A stretch of DNA of 64,000 bases from Nodosilinea sp. PGN35 (GTDB taxonomy: Bacteria > Cyanobacteriota > Cyanobacteriia > Phormidesmidales > Phormidesmidaceae): the NCBI RefSeq assembly GCF_029109325.1, contig NZ_JAQKQJ010000005.1, positions 124,001 through 188,000 of the forward strand, given 5' to 3'. The notes under the pieces are model-generated. The model was not told the DNA's origin and ran no database searches. It saw only the letters and a program-made list of their open reading frames with translations. The position numbers and the translations under genes were made by a program. This document shows positions 1 through 8,611 of the stretch, one piece after another (position 1 is the stretch's first letter; the number at the start of each line of letters is the position of its first letter).

Positions 1-2730
1 GGCGGGGGGATTCGCAACGTCATTGGTCGAGAGCTAGCGCCGACCGGCAGCGTAGGCGAGGTTGAGCGATTGCCCAACGAGGCCATTCCAGGGGTCAAGC
101 CCGAGGGCGGCATCTCTCAAACCGACATTGAGAATGCCCTGTCCTTTAACAATGCTCTCTCGCTGCTGACGGTCACAGCGACAGAATTGCTGGCCCTGGT
201 TGAGCATGGGGTATCTGGCATCGAGGCTGACGACAGCGCCACTCCGGGAGCGTTTCCTCAGATTGGTGGCTTTGCCTTTAGCTACGATGTTACGGCCCCG
301 GTTGGTAGCCGAGTTCAGTCCCTGGCCATTGAAGATGCCGACGGCAATGACCTCGATGTGGTAGTGCAAAATGGTGCGATCGTAGGCGACCCCAACCGCA
401 CCTTCCGTATGGTGACCCTCAGCTTTTTGGCCGACGGCGGCGACGGCTATCCCTTCCCCACAGGCGACGCGACCAACCGCATTGATCTGGTGGATGAGAC
501 GGCTCCGGTCACGGGCAATGCCACCTTTGCCCCAGACTTCAGCGAGCAGGATGCCCTGGCGGAGTATCTGTTTGACAATTTTGGCGCAGCCACGCCCTTT
601 ACCGCCGCTGAGACCGGCCGTGACCTGGACAGCCGCATTCAAAACCTGGCCTTCCGCAGCGATGGCGTCATCGACGGCACCGCGCCCACCGACCCCACCG
701 ACCCCACCGATCCGGGCACCGATGTCCCTGCGCTGCTGGTGCCCATCGGCACCTACGAAACAGGCGTTTTTGATGCCAGTGCCGCAGAAATTGTGGTCTA
801 CGATCCGGCAACCCAGCGGCTGTTTGTGGTCAACGCCCAGGTGCCAGCGGTGGAAGTGCTGGATCTTAGTAATCCCAGTGCCCCGACCAAGCTGTTTGAC
901 ATCGATCCCTCGGCCTATGGGGCCGGGGCCAACAGCGTGGCCATTGCCAACGGCATCGTTGCGATCGCCATCGAAAGCGCGGTCAAAACCGACCCCGGCA
1001 GCGTAGTGTTCTTTGACATCGACGGCAATTTTTTGAACGCCGTTACCGTGGGCGCTCTGCCCGACATGCTGACCTTCACCCCCGACGGCACCAAGGTGCT
1101 GGTGGCCAACGAAGGCGAGCCCAACGCTGACTACAGCATTGACCCTGAGGGCTCCATCAGCATTATTGACCTCTCGGGGGGCGTGGAAAACCTCACCCAA
1201 GCCAGCGTCACCATCGCCGACTTCACCGCCTTCAACGACCAGCGCGAGGCGCTGATTGCCTCGGGCGTGCGGATCTTTGGCCCCAACGCCACCGTAGCTC
1301 AAGATGTTGAGCCCGAATACATTGCCGTGACCCGCGACTCTCGCACCGCCTACGTGGCCCTGCAGGAGAACAACGCTCTAGCTGTGGTAGACACTGAATC
1401 GGGCACTGTCACCGAAATTTTGCCCCTGGGCTTTAAAGACCACTCGGTGGTGCCGCTGGATGCCAGCGATCGCGATGGGGCCATCAACATCACCACCTAC
1501 CCCAACCTATTTGGCATGTATATGCCCGACTCGATTTCGCTCTACGAGGCGGGGGGCACAACCTACATCGTCACTGCCAACGAAGGGGATGCCCGCGACT
1601 ACGACACCTTTGCTGAAGAAGCGCGGGTAAAGGATTTAGCCCTAGACCCGGTGGCGTTCCCCAATGCCGCAGCGCTCCAGGCTGACGAGGCCCTGGGTCG
1701 CCTCACCGTCACCACCACCCTGGGCGATGCCAACGGCGACGGCCTCTACGAAGCGCTGTACGCCTTTGGCGGTCGCTCCTTCTCCATTTGGGATACCCAG
1801 GGCAACCTGATCTACGACAGCGGCGCGGAGTTTGAGCAAATTATTGCCGAGCGCTTCCCCGCCGATTTCAACGCCAACAATACCGAAAACAACTCCTTCG
1901 ACAATCGCAGCGACAACAAGGGCCCCGAACCCGAGGGCGTTGCCATTGGCGAAGTCAACGGGCGCACCTATGCCTTTATTGGCCTGGAACGCTTCGGTGG
2001 TATCATGACCTACGACATTACTAATCCTACCCAGGCGTTCTTTGTAGACTTCGTCAACAACCGCAATTTTGCAGGCGATGCCGAGGCTGGCACCGCTGGC
2101 GATTTGGGCGCTGAGGGGCTGGTATTCATTGCCGCCGCCGACAGCCCCAACGGCAATCCCCTAGTGGTGGTGGCCAACGAGGTCAGCGGCAGCACTACGG
2201 TATTCGACGCCAGTGCCCTGGCGGGCCTGACCCCCGATATCCCCGGCGACGATCTAACTGGCCTGTTCCTCGACCTGCGCGACATTGCTGGCGATATCAC
2301 CACCACTTTCACCGTCAATCGGGAGGCGGCCTTCGACAATTTCGTCGGTTTCTACCCAATTGTTGACACCGACGGCGGCATTGACCTCAATGGCGACGGC
2401 AGCGCCGATGTGACCCCGGGCCAAGCGGGATATACCGCAGCCGCCCTGGCCAACCGGGCTGAGAATGTGGCCCTGACCACAGCTAACCTGACGACATCGG
2501 TCTTTGAGTCAACGGTGGCGGGGGGCAGCCTCTACGCCCCCTTCCTCATCGCCAATGGCACCCCGGACAGATTTAACGCCAGCCGGGTTTACTTCGCCTT
2601 TGGCAGCGCCAACGCCGACGGGGTAGAGCACATCCGCGCTGCTGACGGAGCAATTGGGTTTGAAGACCTATTTGGCGGCGGCGACAACGACTTCAACGAT
2701 GTAGTTGTGGAGTTTGCCGTGGCAGTCTAA
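1..2730 (+). CDS. Secreted 5'-nucleotidase / choice-of-anchor I / DUF4114 protein, C-terminal part (5' end outside window)
   Basis: The reading frame is open to the first base of the window, so the gene starts upstream; an in-frame TTG at 70 is probably not the start. The first 150 or so residues resemble the C-terminal domain of the UshA/5'-nucleotidase family (IENALSFNNALSLLTVTATELLALVEHGV). A long beta-propeller-like region of the choice-of-anchor I type follows (GIVAIAIES, VANEGEPNADY, YIVTANEGDARDY, PEGVAIGEVNGRTYAFIGLER). The last 90 residues match DUF4114 (FASGSAN-like and GGGDNDFNDVVVEF motifs), a calcium-binding domain of secreted proteins. Such composites are annotated as extracellular alkaline phosphatases or nucleotidases that scavenge phosphate. 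The metallophosphatase catalytic domain would lie upstream, out of view, so the enzymatic role is inferred from architecture. A strong terminator follows at 2798. Confidence 0.8.
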   Translation, partial: GGGIRNVIGRELAPTGSVGEVERLPNEAIPGVKPEGGISQTDIENALSFNNALSLLTVTATELLALVEHGVSGIEADDSATPGAFPQIGGFAFSYDVTAPVGSRVQSLAIEDADGNDLDVVVQNGAIVGDPNRTFRMVTLSFLADGGDGYPFPTGDATNRIDLVDETAPVTGNATFAPDFSEQDALAEYLFDNFGAATPFTAAETGRDLDSRIQNLAFRSDGVIDGTAPTDPTDPTDPGTDVPALLVPIGTYETGVFDASAAEIVVYDPATQRLFVVNAQVPAVEVLDLSNPSAPTKLFDIDPSAYGAGANSVAIANGIVAIAIESAVKTDPGSVVFFDIDGNFLNAVTVGALPDMLTFTPDGTKVLVANEGEPNADYSIDPEGSISIIDLSGGVENLTQASVTIADFTAFNDQREALIASGVRIFGPNATVAQDVEPEYIAVTRDSRTAYVALQENNALAVVDTESGTVTEILPLGFKDHSVVPLDASDRDGAINITTYPNLFGMYMPDSISLYEAGGTTYIVTANEGDARDYDTFAEEARVKDLALDPVAFPNAAALQADEALGRLTVTTTLGDANGDGLYEALYAFGGRSFSIWDTQGNLIYDSGAEFEQIIAERFPADFNANNTENNSFDNRSDNKGPEPEGVAIGEVNGRTYAFIGLERFGGIMTYDITNPTQAFFVDFVNNRNFAGDAEAGTAGDLGAEGLVFIAAADSPNGNPLVVVANEVSGSTTVFDASALAGLTPDIPGDDLTGLFLDLRDIAGDITTTFTVNREAAFDNFVGFYPIVDTDGGIDLNGDGSADVTPGQAGYTAAALANRAENVALTTANLTTSVFESTVAGGSLYAPFLIANGTPDRFNASRVYFAFGSANADGVEHIRAADGAIGFEDLFGGGDNDFNDVVVEFAVAV

Positions 2731-3127
2731 GTGCCAACCATGCCTCTGAGAGCATCTGCTACTCCTTGAGTCAGGGCTAGTAAACCCGCTTACAGCAAAA
2801 GCAGGCTGAACGTTTCAGCCTGCTTTTTTACGCAGGCGGAGGTGGAGCGGCCAGCAGCACTGGGAAAGTTAGACTGAATCCGCCTTGGCTGCCCAGTTGG
2901 GCTGGGCAAATGACGTTTGCCTCTACGCAATCCTCCTGTTTGGCATCGGGGTTAAGCGATTCAAATTTAGTATCAGACAAAATTGCTCTCGACGTTGGGC
3001 CTAAAGCTTACGATTCTTGATTTAGATTGCTTCACCCTGGCCATTCTTGGTAGCTTATCGAAGCCAGTGAACCGATTTCAATTGCATAGGTAGCGTGATA
3101 CCCAGCGAGCTTTAGACCGAACTATAG
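2731..3127. other. Intergenic region with terminator, otherwise featureless
   Basis: About 400 bases between the nucleotidase-like gene and the GAF-GGDEF gene. The first 100 bases carry the terminator listed separately. I see no further gene, repeat or convincing promoter in the rest. Confidence 0.6.
2798..2830 (+). terminator. Intrinsic terminator
   Basis: A perfect 13-bp stem (AAGCAGGCTGAAA-type arms around a CG loop) is followed by a run of T. It lies about 70 bases after the stop of the upstream gene and so ends its transcript. Confidence 0.85.
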
Positions 3128-4093
3128 ATGACATCAACACCTACCATCGACGCCCAGCAGCTGCTTGACTTCAACACTGCCGCTCTAGCTGTTCTAACGC
3201 ATCTTCACGACCGACTCGGGTTCGACCTGTGGATGGTGACTCGCACCGAAGGGGAGGACTGGATTGTCCTACAGGCTAGGGACGAGGGTTACGGAGTCAA
3301 AGGCGGAGATGTTTTTCGCTGGACTGACTCGTTCTGCTCCCGCATGATTCGGGGGGAAGGCCCCCGAATTGCCCCCTGCTCTGAGCACGTGGCGGCCTAC
3401 GCCGAAGCTCCCATAGGCCAGTCGGTCAAAATTGGGGCCTACGTGGGCGTACCCCTGCTCAACCAGGACGGCACTCTCTTTGGTACCCTCTGCGCCATCG
3501 ATCCGATGCCTCAGCCCGATGGCATTCAGCAGGAGCTGCCGCTCATTGAACTTCTGGCGCAGCTGCTCAGTCGCATTCTCCACGCCGACATGCATGCCGC
3601 CGCCCAGGCGCGGCTAGCGGAACATCTCCAAACGGAAGCCCTCACCGATGGGCTCACCGGCCTCTTTAACCGTCGCGGCTGGGATCAACTGCTCGATAGC
3701 GAAGAAGAACGCTGTGCCATCTATGGCTACCCGGCCAGCATTATCGCCATTGCCCCAGCAGGTCTCAAAGCAATGGGTGACGGCCAAGGCCAAACCACCA
3801 AAGACCAAATTCTCAAACAGACTGGAGACGTGCTCAAGCAGGTAACCCGCAAACAGGACACCGTTGCCCGAGTTGGCGACGATGAATTTGCCATGCTCTG
3901 CGTTGAGTGCCCCCTGGAGGAGGGAGAGCTAATCAAGCATCGCCTGGAGCAAGTCCTGGAGGCAAATCAAATCAAAGCGTCGGTCGGCATTGCCGGTCGC
4001 CACCCAAGCCAGGGGCTGCGCTGGACCTGGGCCAACGCCGACCGTGCCCTATACCAATACCAGCGGGCCAACCAACAGAAAACCCTTGAGTAG
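3128..4093 (+). CDS. GAF-GGDEF protein with altered active-site motif
   Basis: A 321-residue protein. An N-terminal GAF domain (about residues 10-150; IGAYVGVPLLNQDGTLFGTLCAIDP) is followed by a GGDEF domain (about 165-318; LTDGLTGLFNRRGWDQLL). GGDEF domains make cyclic di-GMP from two GTP. Here the signature is RVGDDEFAML, so the second glycine of GG(D/E)EF is aspartate. The upstream inhibitory I-site RxxD is kept (RKQD, five residues before the motif). The protein may therefore be a weak or inactive cyclase that binds c-di-GMP as an effector; this is inference. There is no membrane segment, so it is presumably cytosolic and senses a small ligand or chromophore through GAF. No cysteine-lyase bilin motif was identified. 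Confidence 0.85.
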   Translation: MTSTPTIDAQQLLDFNTAALAVLTHLHDRLGFDLWMVTRTEGEDWIVLQARDEGYGVKGGDVFRWTDSFCSRMIRGEGPRIAPCSEHVAAYAEAPIGQSVKIGAYVGVPLLNQDGTLFGTLCAIDPMPQPDGIQQELPLIELLAQLLSRILHADMHAAAQARLAEHLQTEALTDGLTGLFNRRGWDQLLDSEEERCAIYGYPASIIAIAPAGLKAMGDGQGQTTKDQILKQTGDVLKQVTRKQDTVARVGDDEFAMLCVECPLEEGELIKHRLEQVLEANQIKASVGIAGRHPSQGLRWTWANADRALYQYQRANQQKTLE

Positions 4094-4216
4094 GTCACTA
4101 AAAGTGGCCACGGGCAGCTATAGTAATATTTGTTGGTCACCAAAACGGGCCAAAACACACAAACCGGTTTGACAAGGGTAAACCCACTATCTATACTGGA
4201 GAGTGTTGAAAAACAG

Positions 4217-4289
4217 GCCCCCATCGTCTAGAGGCCTAGGACACCTCCCTTTCACGGAGGCGACGGGGATTCGAATTCCCCTGGGGGTA
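4217..4289 (+). tRNA. trnE: tRNA-Glu (TTC)
   Basis: A 73-base cloverleaf starting GCCCCCATCG and ending TGGGGGTA, with T-arm GGGGATTCGAATTCCCC and anticodon TTC at 4251-4253. It closely resembles plastid trnE. CCA is not encoded. In cyanobacteria this tRNA also supplies glutamate to tetrapyrrole (chlorophyll and bilin) synthesis through glutamyl-tRNA reductase. A terminator follows 19 bases later. Confidence 0.95.
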
Positions 4290-4307
4290 TAGTTCTAAAT
4301 ACCGTTG

Positions 4308-4338
4308 AAGCCCCGTAACTCACGTTACGGGGCTTTAG
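4308..4338 (+). terminator. Intrinsic terminator after tRNA-Glu
   Basis: A perfect 12-bp stem (AAGCCCCGTAAC / GTTACGGGGCTT) with a 4-base loop, followed by TTAGTTTT. It is placed to end the tRNA transcript. Confidence 0.85.
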
Positions 4339-4387
4339 TTTTGGCTACAGCTCGGCGGCAGGAGCTATGGGTTCAATCTCCAGTTAG

Positions 4388-4816
4388 ATGACAAGCTCAG
4401 AGGCTTCGAGTAAGGTAATAGGTACTCGATGGGTTTGCCCCTCTGTGGGGAGAGCTATGGCCTTCATTACACTCTTAGCTACCGCAGTCGGCATCGTCTC
4501 GGCGATCGCGCTTTTAGTCGTGGGTTTAGTGGAAGCTCCCTGGCAGCTGTTGCTGATCGGCCTTTTGGTGGCCCTCTATGGGTTACAGCGCCAGATTTGG
4601 GCTAACGAATCGGCCCTTCAAAATAGCAGTGCCGTAGTCGCTCCTCGCTTAGCTCAGGAAAACAAAGCAGCTCCATCAAGCCCAGCGCAGACAGACAGCC
4701 GTTCGTCCGTCACCGCCAAACCCGCTGAGCCCGAGGGGGTAGAACTCATCTATCGAGGCATCCGCTATCGGGTCAGCCAGCCTACCCCAGAGCCTCTTCA
4801 GGCTCCTCACGATTAA
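4388..4816 (+). CDS. DUF4278 membrane protein
   Basis: Two hydrophobic segments (about residues 25-46 and 50-66) are followed by a polar linker and a C-terminal ELIYRGIRYRVSQP motif typical of DUF4278, a short cyanobacterial domain of unknown function. The most upstream ATG gives 142 residues. An internal ATG at 4457 is preceded by GGGGAGAG and would give a 119-residue protein starting MAFITLLATAV, which is a plausible real start. Function unknown. Confidence 0.65.
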   Translation: MTSSEASSKVIGTRWVCPSVGRAMAFITLLATAVGIVSAIALLVVGLVEAPWQLLLIGLLVALYGLQRQIWANESALQNSSAVVAPRLAQENKAAPSSPAQTDSRSSVTAKPAEPEGVELIYRGIRYRVSQPTPEPLQAPHD

Positions 4817-4837
4817 ACCAGCAGAGAAGCGCTGCGG

Positions 4838-5263
4838 CTACGCTTCCTGGGCAAAAATGCTGGCATCCTGGGCAAAGGCTTTAAACTCGAGAGCATTGCC
4901 GCTGGGGTCAGTAATAAACAGCGTAAACTGTTCCCCTACCTGACCGGCAAATCGCTGATAGGGCTCGATGAGAAATTCTACCTGGGCCTGCCGCAGGCGC
5001 TCGGCCAGGGCATGCCACTCAGGCGGGGTTAAAATCACCCCCCAGTGGCTGACGGGCACTTTTTGGCCATCTACAGCATTCGTTGGTATAGCCGCCGGGA
5101 GGGTCGCCAGATGGGCCGTTATCTGGTGACCAAATAGATTAAAGTCGATCCAGGTTGCGGCAGTTCGCCCCACCGGGCAGCCGAGCACTGTTTCGTAAAA
5201 GTGACGGGTGCTGCCCAAGTCGTAGACTGGAAACGCCACATGAAAGGGACGAAGCATGGCCAT
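4838..5263 (-). CDS. VOC-family (glyoxalase/dioxygenase superfamily) protein
   Basis: 141 residues with the vicinal-oxygen-chelate fold signatures: an N-terminal FHVAFPVYDLGSTRHFYETVLGC half and a C-terminal FITDPSGNALEFKAF half. VOC proteins bind a divalent metal and act as glyoxalases, dioxygenases or resistance proteins. The substrate cannot be told from sequence. H8 and the C-terminal E of NALEFK are candidate metal ligands. The start ATG has AGAGGA just upstream. The gene is divergent to nagA and the two coding regions overlap by 8 bases, with both starts inside the palindrome CATGGCCATG. Confidence 0.8.
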   Translation of the reverse strand: MAMLRPFHVAFPVYDLGSTRHFYETVLGCPVGRTAATWIDFNLFGHQITAHLATLPAAIPTNAVDGQKVPVSHWGVILTPPEWHALAERLRQAQVEFLIEPYQRFAGQVGEQFTLFITDPSGNALEFKAFAQDASIFAQEA

Positions 5264-6506
5264 GTCCTCTAAAATTACGCCTGAGCTGAGGGCAGGGCAT
5301 TGCGGCCCTGGGCGAGCGGTTTTCGGCCCTCGCTATGCCCTTGTCAATTGTATCGTTTACACCGGGCGTCAAGTCCTGCACAACCATGCTCTGGTGATAT
5401 CGGATAGCCAGATTCTCGATCTGGTACCTGAGGCACAGCTACCCACTGATCTACCTCGGCTCAACGGCAAAGGCTGGGCTGCCGCTCCCGGACTTATTGA
5501 CCTTCAGCTCAATGGCTGTGGCGGCGTGATGTTTAACGACGCTATCACTGCCGACACGCTGGATACTATGCACCACACTAACCTTCAGAGCGGTACCACC
5601 AGCTTTTTGCCGACGCTCATCACCACCACCGACCAGGCTATGGCAGACGCTATGGCTCTGGTAGCCCAATATCGGCAGCGGTATCCCCACCGGGTGCTGG
5701 GCCTGCATTTAGAAGGCCCCTACCTCAACCAAAAGCGACGGGGCATTCACAACCCAGCCTACGTTCGCCCCGCCGAAGATGCCATGATCACTCGCATTGC
5801 CCAGGCGGGGCCCGAGGTGGTCAGACTGATAACTGTAGCTCCTGAGATACTGTCGTCAACGCACCTTCGGCAACTGGCCCAGGCAGGCATTGTGGTTTCA
5901 GCCGGACATACCGACGCGACCTTTGAGGAGGCGTTAGCCGGGTTTGAGGCCGGTGTGAGTATGGTCACCCACCTGTTTAACGCTATGACCGGGTGGCAGG
6001 GGCGCAGTCCAGGGCTGGTTGGAGCGGTCTTTAGCCAGGCGGACGTGTACGCAGGGGTGATTGTGGATGGGCACCATGTCCACTACGGCTCCGTCAGCCT
6101 GGCTTACCGCCTGAAGCAAGACCGCCTGTTCCTCGTTACTGACGCCACCCCACCCGTGGGGACACGGCTCGGGTCTTTTGTAATCGGAGGTCAGGAGGTA
6201 TTTTATCGCGACGGCAAGTGCGTCTCCGCCGACGGCACTCTGGGGGGGGCCGCCCTGACCTTGTTAGAGGCGGTGGGCAACTGCGTGCGCCAGGTGGGTC
6301 TTCCCCTAGCAGAAGCCCTGCGGATGGCGACTCTATACCCAGCTCGGGCCATTGGCGTTGACCCCTGGCTGGGGCTGCTGTCACCGGGCTATCTGGCAAA
6401 TTTGACTCTGTTTGACGCTGACCAATTCATCCTCAACGGAGTGATTGAGCAGGGCAGAATTGTCTGGTCTAGAGAAAATTGGGGGCTATCACAGCTAGCT
6501 CGCTAA
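5256..6506 (+). CDS. nagA: N-acetylglucosamine-6-phosphate deacetylase
   Basis: 416 residues of the NagA amidohydrolase family, which removes the acetyl group from GlcNAc-6-P in amino-sugar and cell-wall recycling. Visible motifs include LIDLQLNGCGG (the E. coli-type replacement of HxH), LHLEGPYLN with the metal-binding glutamate, SAGHTDATFEEA, THLFNAMTGWQGRSPG, VDGHHVH, FLVTDATPPVG with the catalytic aspartate, and LGGAALTLLEAV. AAAGGGA lies 8-14 bases before the ATG at 5256; an ATG two codons later is the alternative. The coding region shares its first 8 bases with the divergent VOC gene and its stop with the next gene on the other strand. Confidence 0.93.
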   Translation: MAMSSKITPELRAGHCGPGRAVFGPRYALVNCIVYTGRQVLHNHALVISDSQILDLVPEAQLPTDLPRLNGKGWAAAPGLIDLQLNGCGGVMFNDAITADTLDTMHHTNLQSGTTSFLPTLITTTDQAMADAMALVAQYRQRYPHRVLGLHLEGPYLNQKRRGIHNPAYVRPAEDAMITRIAQAGPEVVRLITVAPEILSSTHLRQLAQAGIVVSAGHTDATFEEALAGFEAGVSMVTHLFNAMTGWQGRSPGLVGAVFSQADVYAGVIVDGHHVHYGSVSLAYRLKQDRLFLVTDATPPVGTRLGSFVIGGQEVFYRDGKCVSADGTLGGAALTLLEAVGNCVRQVGLPLAEALRMATLYPARAIGVDPWLGLLSPGYLANLTLFDADQFILNGVIEQGRIVWSRENWGLSQLAR

Positions 6507-6829
6507 ATGCGGGGACGAGGGAGACCCGCCACCCGCTGCTGGAGTAGTTGAGCCGCCATCCTCTGGCTGCGCAGGCTAATCCACAGGCTACACTGATCGT
6601 TGTCGATGGACACTAGCGCTCCGGCCTGCTGCTCTGAAAACTTACAGGCCAGATGGTACAGCCGAGTGCGCTTACCGGCCTCTACGGTTAATGCCCGATA
6701 GTACAGCTCGTTGCAGTGATGAGTGCCGTCTTGCAGGGCACCATTAAACCAAAACTTAAATACCTGAATTCGACTTTCGGGCAAAACCTTCGGCAGCATG
6801 GAGGCTCTCTCTTGACCTGTTTTCAGCAT
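6503..6829 (-). CDS. Conserved-looking hypothetical protein
   Basis: I do not recognise this family. The frame gives 108 residues with no membrane segment, starting MLKTGQERASMLPKVLPESRIQVFKFW. The second ATG (6796) is preceded by GAGAGAG at reasonable spacing and may be the true start. The middle (ELYYRALTVEAGKRTRLYHLACKFSEQQAGALVSIDNDQCSLWISLRS) looks like a folded alpha/beta protein with good amino-acid balance. It converges tail to tail with nagA, overlapping by 4 bases. Confidence 0.6.
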   Translation of the reverse strand: MLKTGQERASMLPKVLPESRIQVFKFWFNGALQDGTHHCNELYYRALTVEAGKRTRLYHLACKFSEQQAGALVSIDNDQCSLWISLRSQRMAAQLLQQRVAGLPRPRI

Positions 6830-6919
6830 ACCCAGCTAGCTCGGGAAATCCTGATGCCGAGGTCGATACAGGTGTTACTCTGCGAGGATGGCGATCGCCG
6901 TTTTTACGGAGTATAGGAA

Positions 6920-7309
6920 CTATTGACAAATGGTGCGAGCAAAGGCCGATTCGACCAGCGATCGCAGAATATCCATACTGAGCGGCTGCACCAGCAGCCC
7001 ATCCAGCCCAGGGGTATCCTCGCTGTAGTTCCACTGGGGGCTGGCCGAGTCGGTTAGCGCCACAATGGTCATATCCGGGGCCTGATCGTGCTGGCGCAGC
7101 TGATTTACCAGCGGCTGTGACCAATCTTGAAAATTATTGCCAACCAAAATGACCAGGCAGGGTGCCCCTTGGTTAACGCGAGTGACCGCCTGCTCAGTTG
7201 AGTTGGCCACAAACACAGGATATTGCAGATCAGTTTCTAGGGGATGAGCGTCGCCATGGGGAGCACGCTCTGGATCGAGCACAAGAATATAGTCACGCAT
7301 CAGGGTCAT
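6920..7309 (-). CDS. Degenerate response-regulator receiver protein
   Basis: A 129-residue stand-alone receiver fold: YILVLDPE (beta-1), APCLVILVGNN (beta-3), MTIVALTDS (beta-4), LDGLLVQPLSMDILRSLV (beta-5/alpha-5). The phospho-acceptor aspartate at the end of beta-3 is replaced (LVILVGNN) and the conserved lysine of the KP motif is glutamine (QP). It therefore probably does not undergo normal phosphotransfer and may act as a protein-protein module. Translation may start at the fourth codon (MRDYILVLD). It is divergent to the OmpR-type regulator that follows. Confidence 0.75.
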   Translation of the reverse strand: MTLMRDYILVLDPERAPHGDAHPLETDLQYPVFVANSTEQAVTRVNQGAPCLVILVGNNFQDWSQPLVNQLRQHDQAPDMTIVALTDSASPQWNYSEDTPGLDGLLVQPLSMDILRSLVESAFARTICQ

Positions 7310-7687
7310 GGCTGAAAACGACGCAATTGCTCTCCATACTACCTAGAGCAAAAATGGCAATTACTCACATTTAGTGGGCTCTTTTGCGCCTTAGACTGGG
7401 GTTTTCACAGCATTTTGAGAACTTGCTTCTGTTTCAATCTTCCGTTTTTTTTAGACTGTCTAAAGGCATACCAAAGCCTTTTCTTTGCGAAACGAGAACC
7501 AGGGTTAAGTTATGCAAACTATTACTTCAAAAATCGTCGCCTGCCCGGCTATTGATGACGTTTTATAAGGCTGTTTCAAGTTTCGATCGCTAGATCGGCG
7601 GCAGGGTTGGGTAGCTCTAGCTACAAAAACCCCTGGGGGGCTTTGCTATGTTTAGCAAATAAAATTTGCCGTTTATAACGAAACCCA
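7310..7687. other. Intergenic region between two divergent regulators
   Basis: About 380 bases, AT-richer than the flanks, between the pseudo-receiver and the OmpR-type regulator. It must hold both promoters. I could not pick a convincing -35/-10 pair. A short open frame at 7384-7593 looks spurious. Confidence 0.4.
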
Positions 7688-8437
7688 GTGGGCGCTGTAT
7701 CGGTACAGATTATTGAGGGCAACCCCCATTTGCGATCGCTTCTGGGCTGGCATCTTCAGCAAGCTGGCTATAGGGTTTTTCAGTCGGCAGATGTGGCTCG
7801 CACCCGCGATATTTTTCAGAGTCGGCAGCCAGACCTAGTTATCCTGGACTCTCAGCTTCCCGACGGCGACGGGGTTGAGCTGTGTAAGTGGCTGCACAGC
7901 CAGGGACAGCCGCTGATCATGATTCTCTCCGCCTGCGGTACTGAGACCGATATTGTAACCGGACTGCGGGCCGGGGCCGACGACTACATGACCAAACCCT
8001 TTGGCATGCAAGAATTTCTGGCTCGAGTCGAAGCGCTGACGCGGCGCGTACGTCTCATGAGTGCACCAGCATCGTTAACCTATGGCGACTTAAACATCGA
8101 TCTGGTGCAGCGGCGAGTCAACTTTCGTGGCGAATACATCGATCTAACCCCCCAAGAATTTAGTCTGCTGTACGTGCTGACCCAGGCTGCCGGAGCCCCT
8201 CTCAGCCGTACTGACCTGCTGCGGCGCGCCTGGCCCGATGCGATCGACAACCCCAGAACCGTTGACACCCACATTCTCTCTCTGCGCAAAAAAATTGAGA
8301 TCGATCCCAGGCAGCCAAACATCATTCAAACGGTTCGCAACGTGGGCTATCGGTTCAACGTAGAGCGCATTTCCGCCGAGGCCAATGGTCACAGCCCTCG
8401 AATCAGCCCACCCCTGGCATCCTCATCGCTGAGTTAG
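7688..8437 (+). CDS. OmpR-family response regulator, transcription factor
   Basis: 249 residues. Receiver domain (about 5-118) with phospho-acceptor D54 in LVILDSQLPDGDG and the lysine in YMTKPF, then a winged-helix DNA-binding domain (about 130-228; LTPQEFSLLYVLTQAAGAPLSRTDLLRRAWP, VDTHILSLRKKI, VRNVGYRF). The typical E of the first acidic pair is present (IIEGN). It resembles cyanobacterial regulators of the NblR/Rpa type, but I cannot assign an orthologue. The start is a GTG with no clear ribosome-binding site. No histidine kinase is adjacent. Confidence 0.88.
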   Translation: MGAVSVQIIEGNPHLRSLLGWHLQQAGYRVFQSADVARTRDIFQSRQPDLVILDSQLPDGDGVELCKWLHSQGQPLIMILSACGTETDIVTGLRAGADDYMTKPFGMQEFLARVEALTRRVRLMSAPASLTYGDLNIDLVQRRVNFRGEYIDLTPQEFSLLYVLTQAAGAPLSRTDLLRRAWPDAIDNPRTVDTHILSLRKKIEIDPRQPNIIQTVRNVGYRFNVERISAEANGHSPRISPPLASSSLS

Positions 8438-8572
8438 GCGGCGGGCAGTCAACGGCGGACAGCTATCGCGATGGCTATTGTTCTCAGGACGTTTGTCCCT
8501 ATCGCCAGCCAGATTGGTTGCACGGGGTGGCGCTGACAGCAGACCACCGTAGTCAATTTTGGTGAATTAGAC

Positions 8573-8578
8573 TATAAT
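8573..8578 (+). promoter_or_regulatory. Candidate -10 box upstream of nadA
   Basis: A perfect TATAAT lies 34 bases before the nadA GTG start. A matching -35 element is not obvious, so this is a weak call. Confidence 0.35.
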
Positions 8579-8611
8579 TCAAATACCATTCTATGCTGGC
8601 CTACCACCTCT

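Noticed and set aside
7384..7593. 69-codon plus-strand frame upstream of the OmpR-type regulator
   Set aside because: The predicted peptide has no recognisable features, it occupies a likely promoter region, and it lacks a ribosome-binding site.
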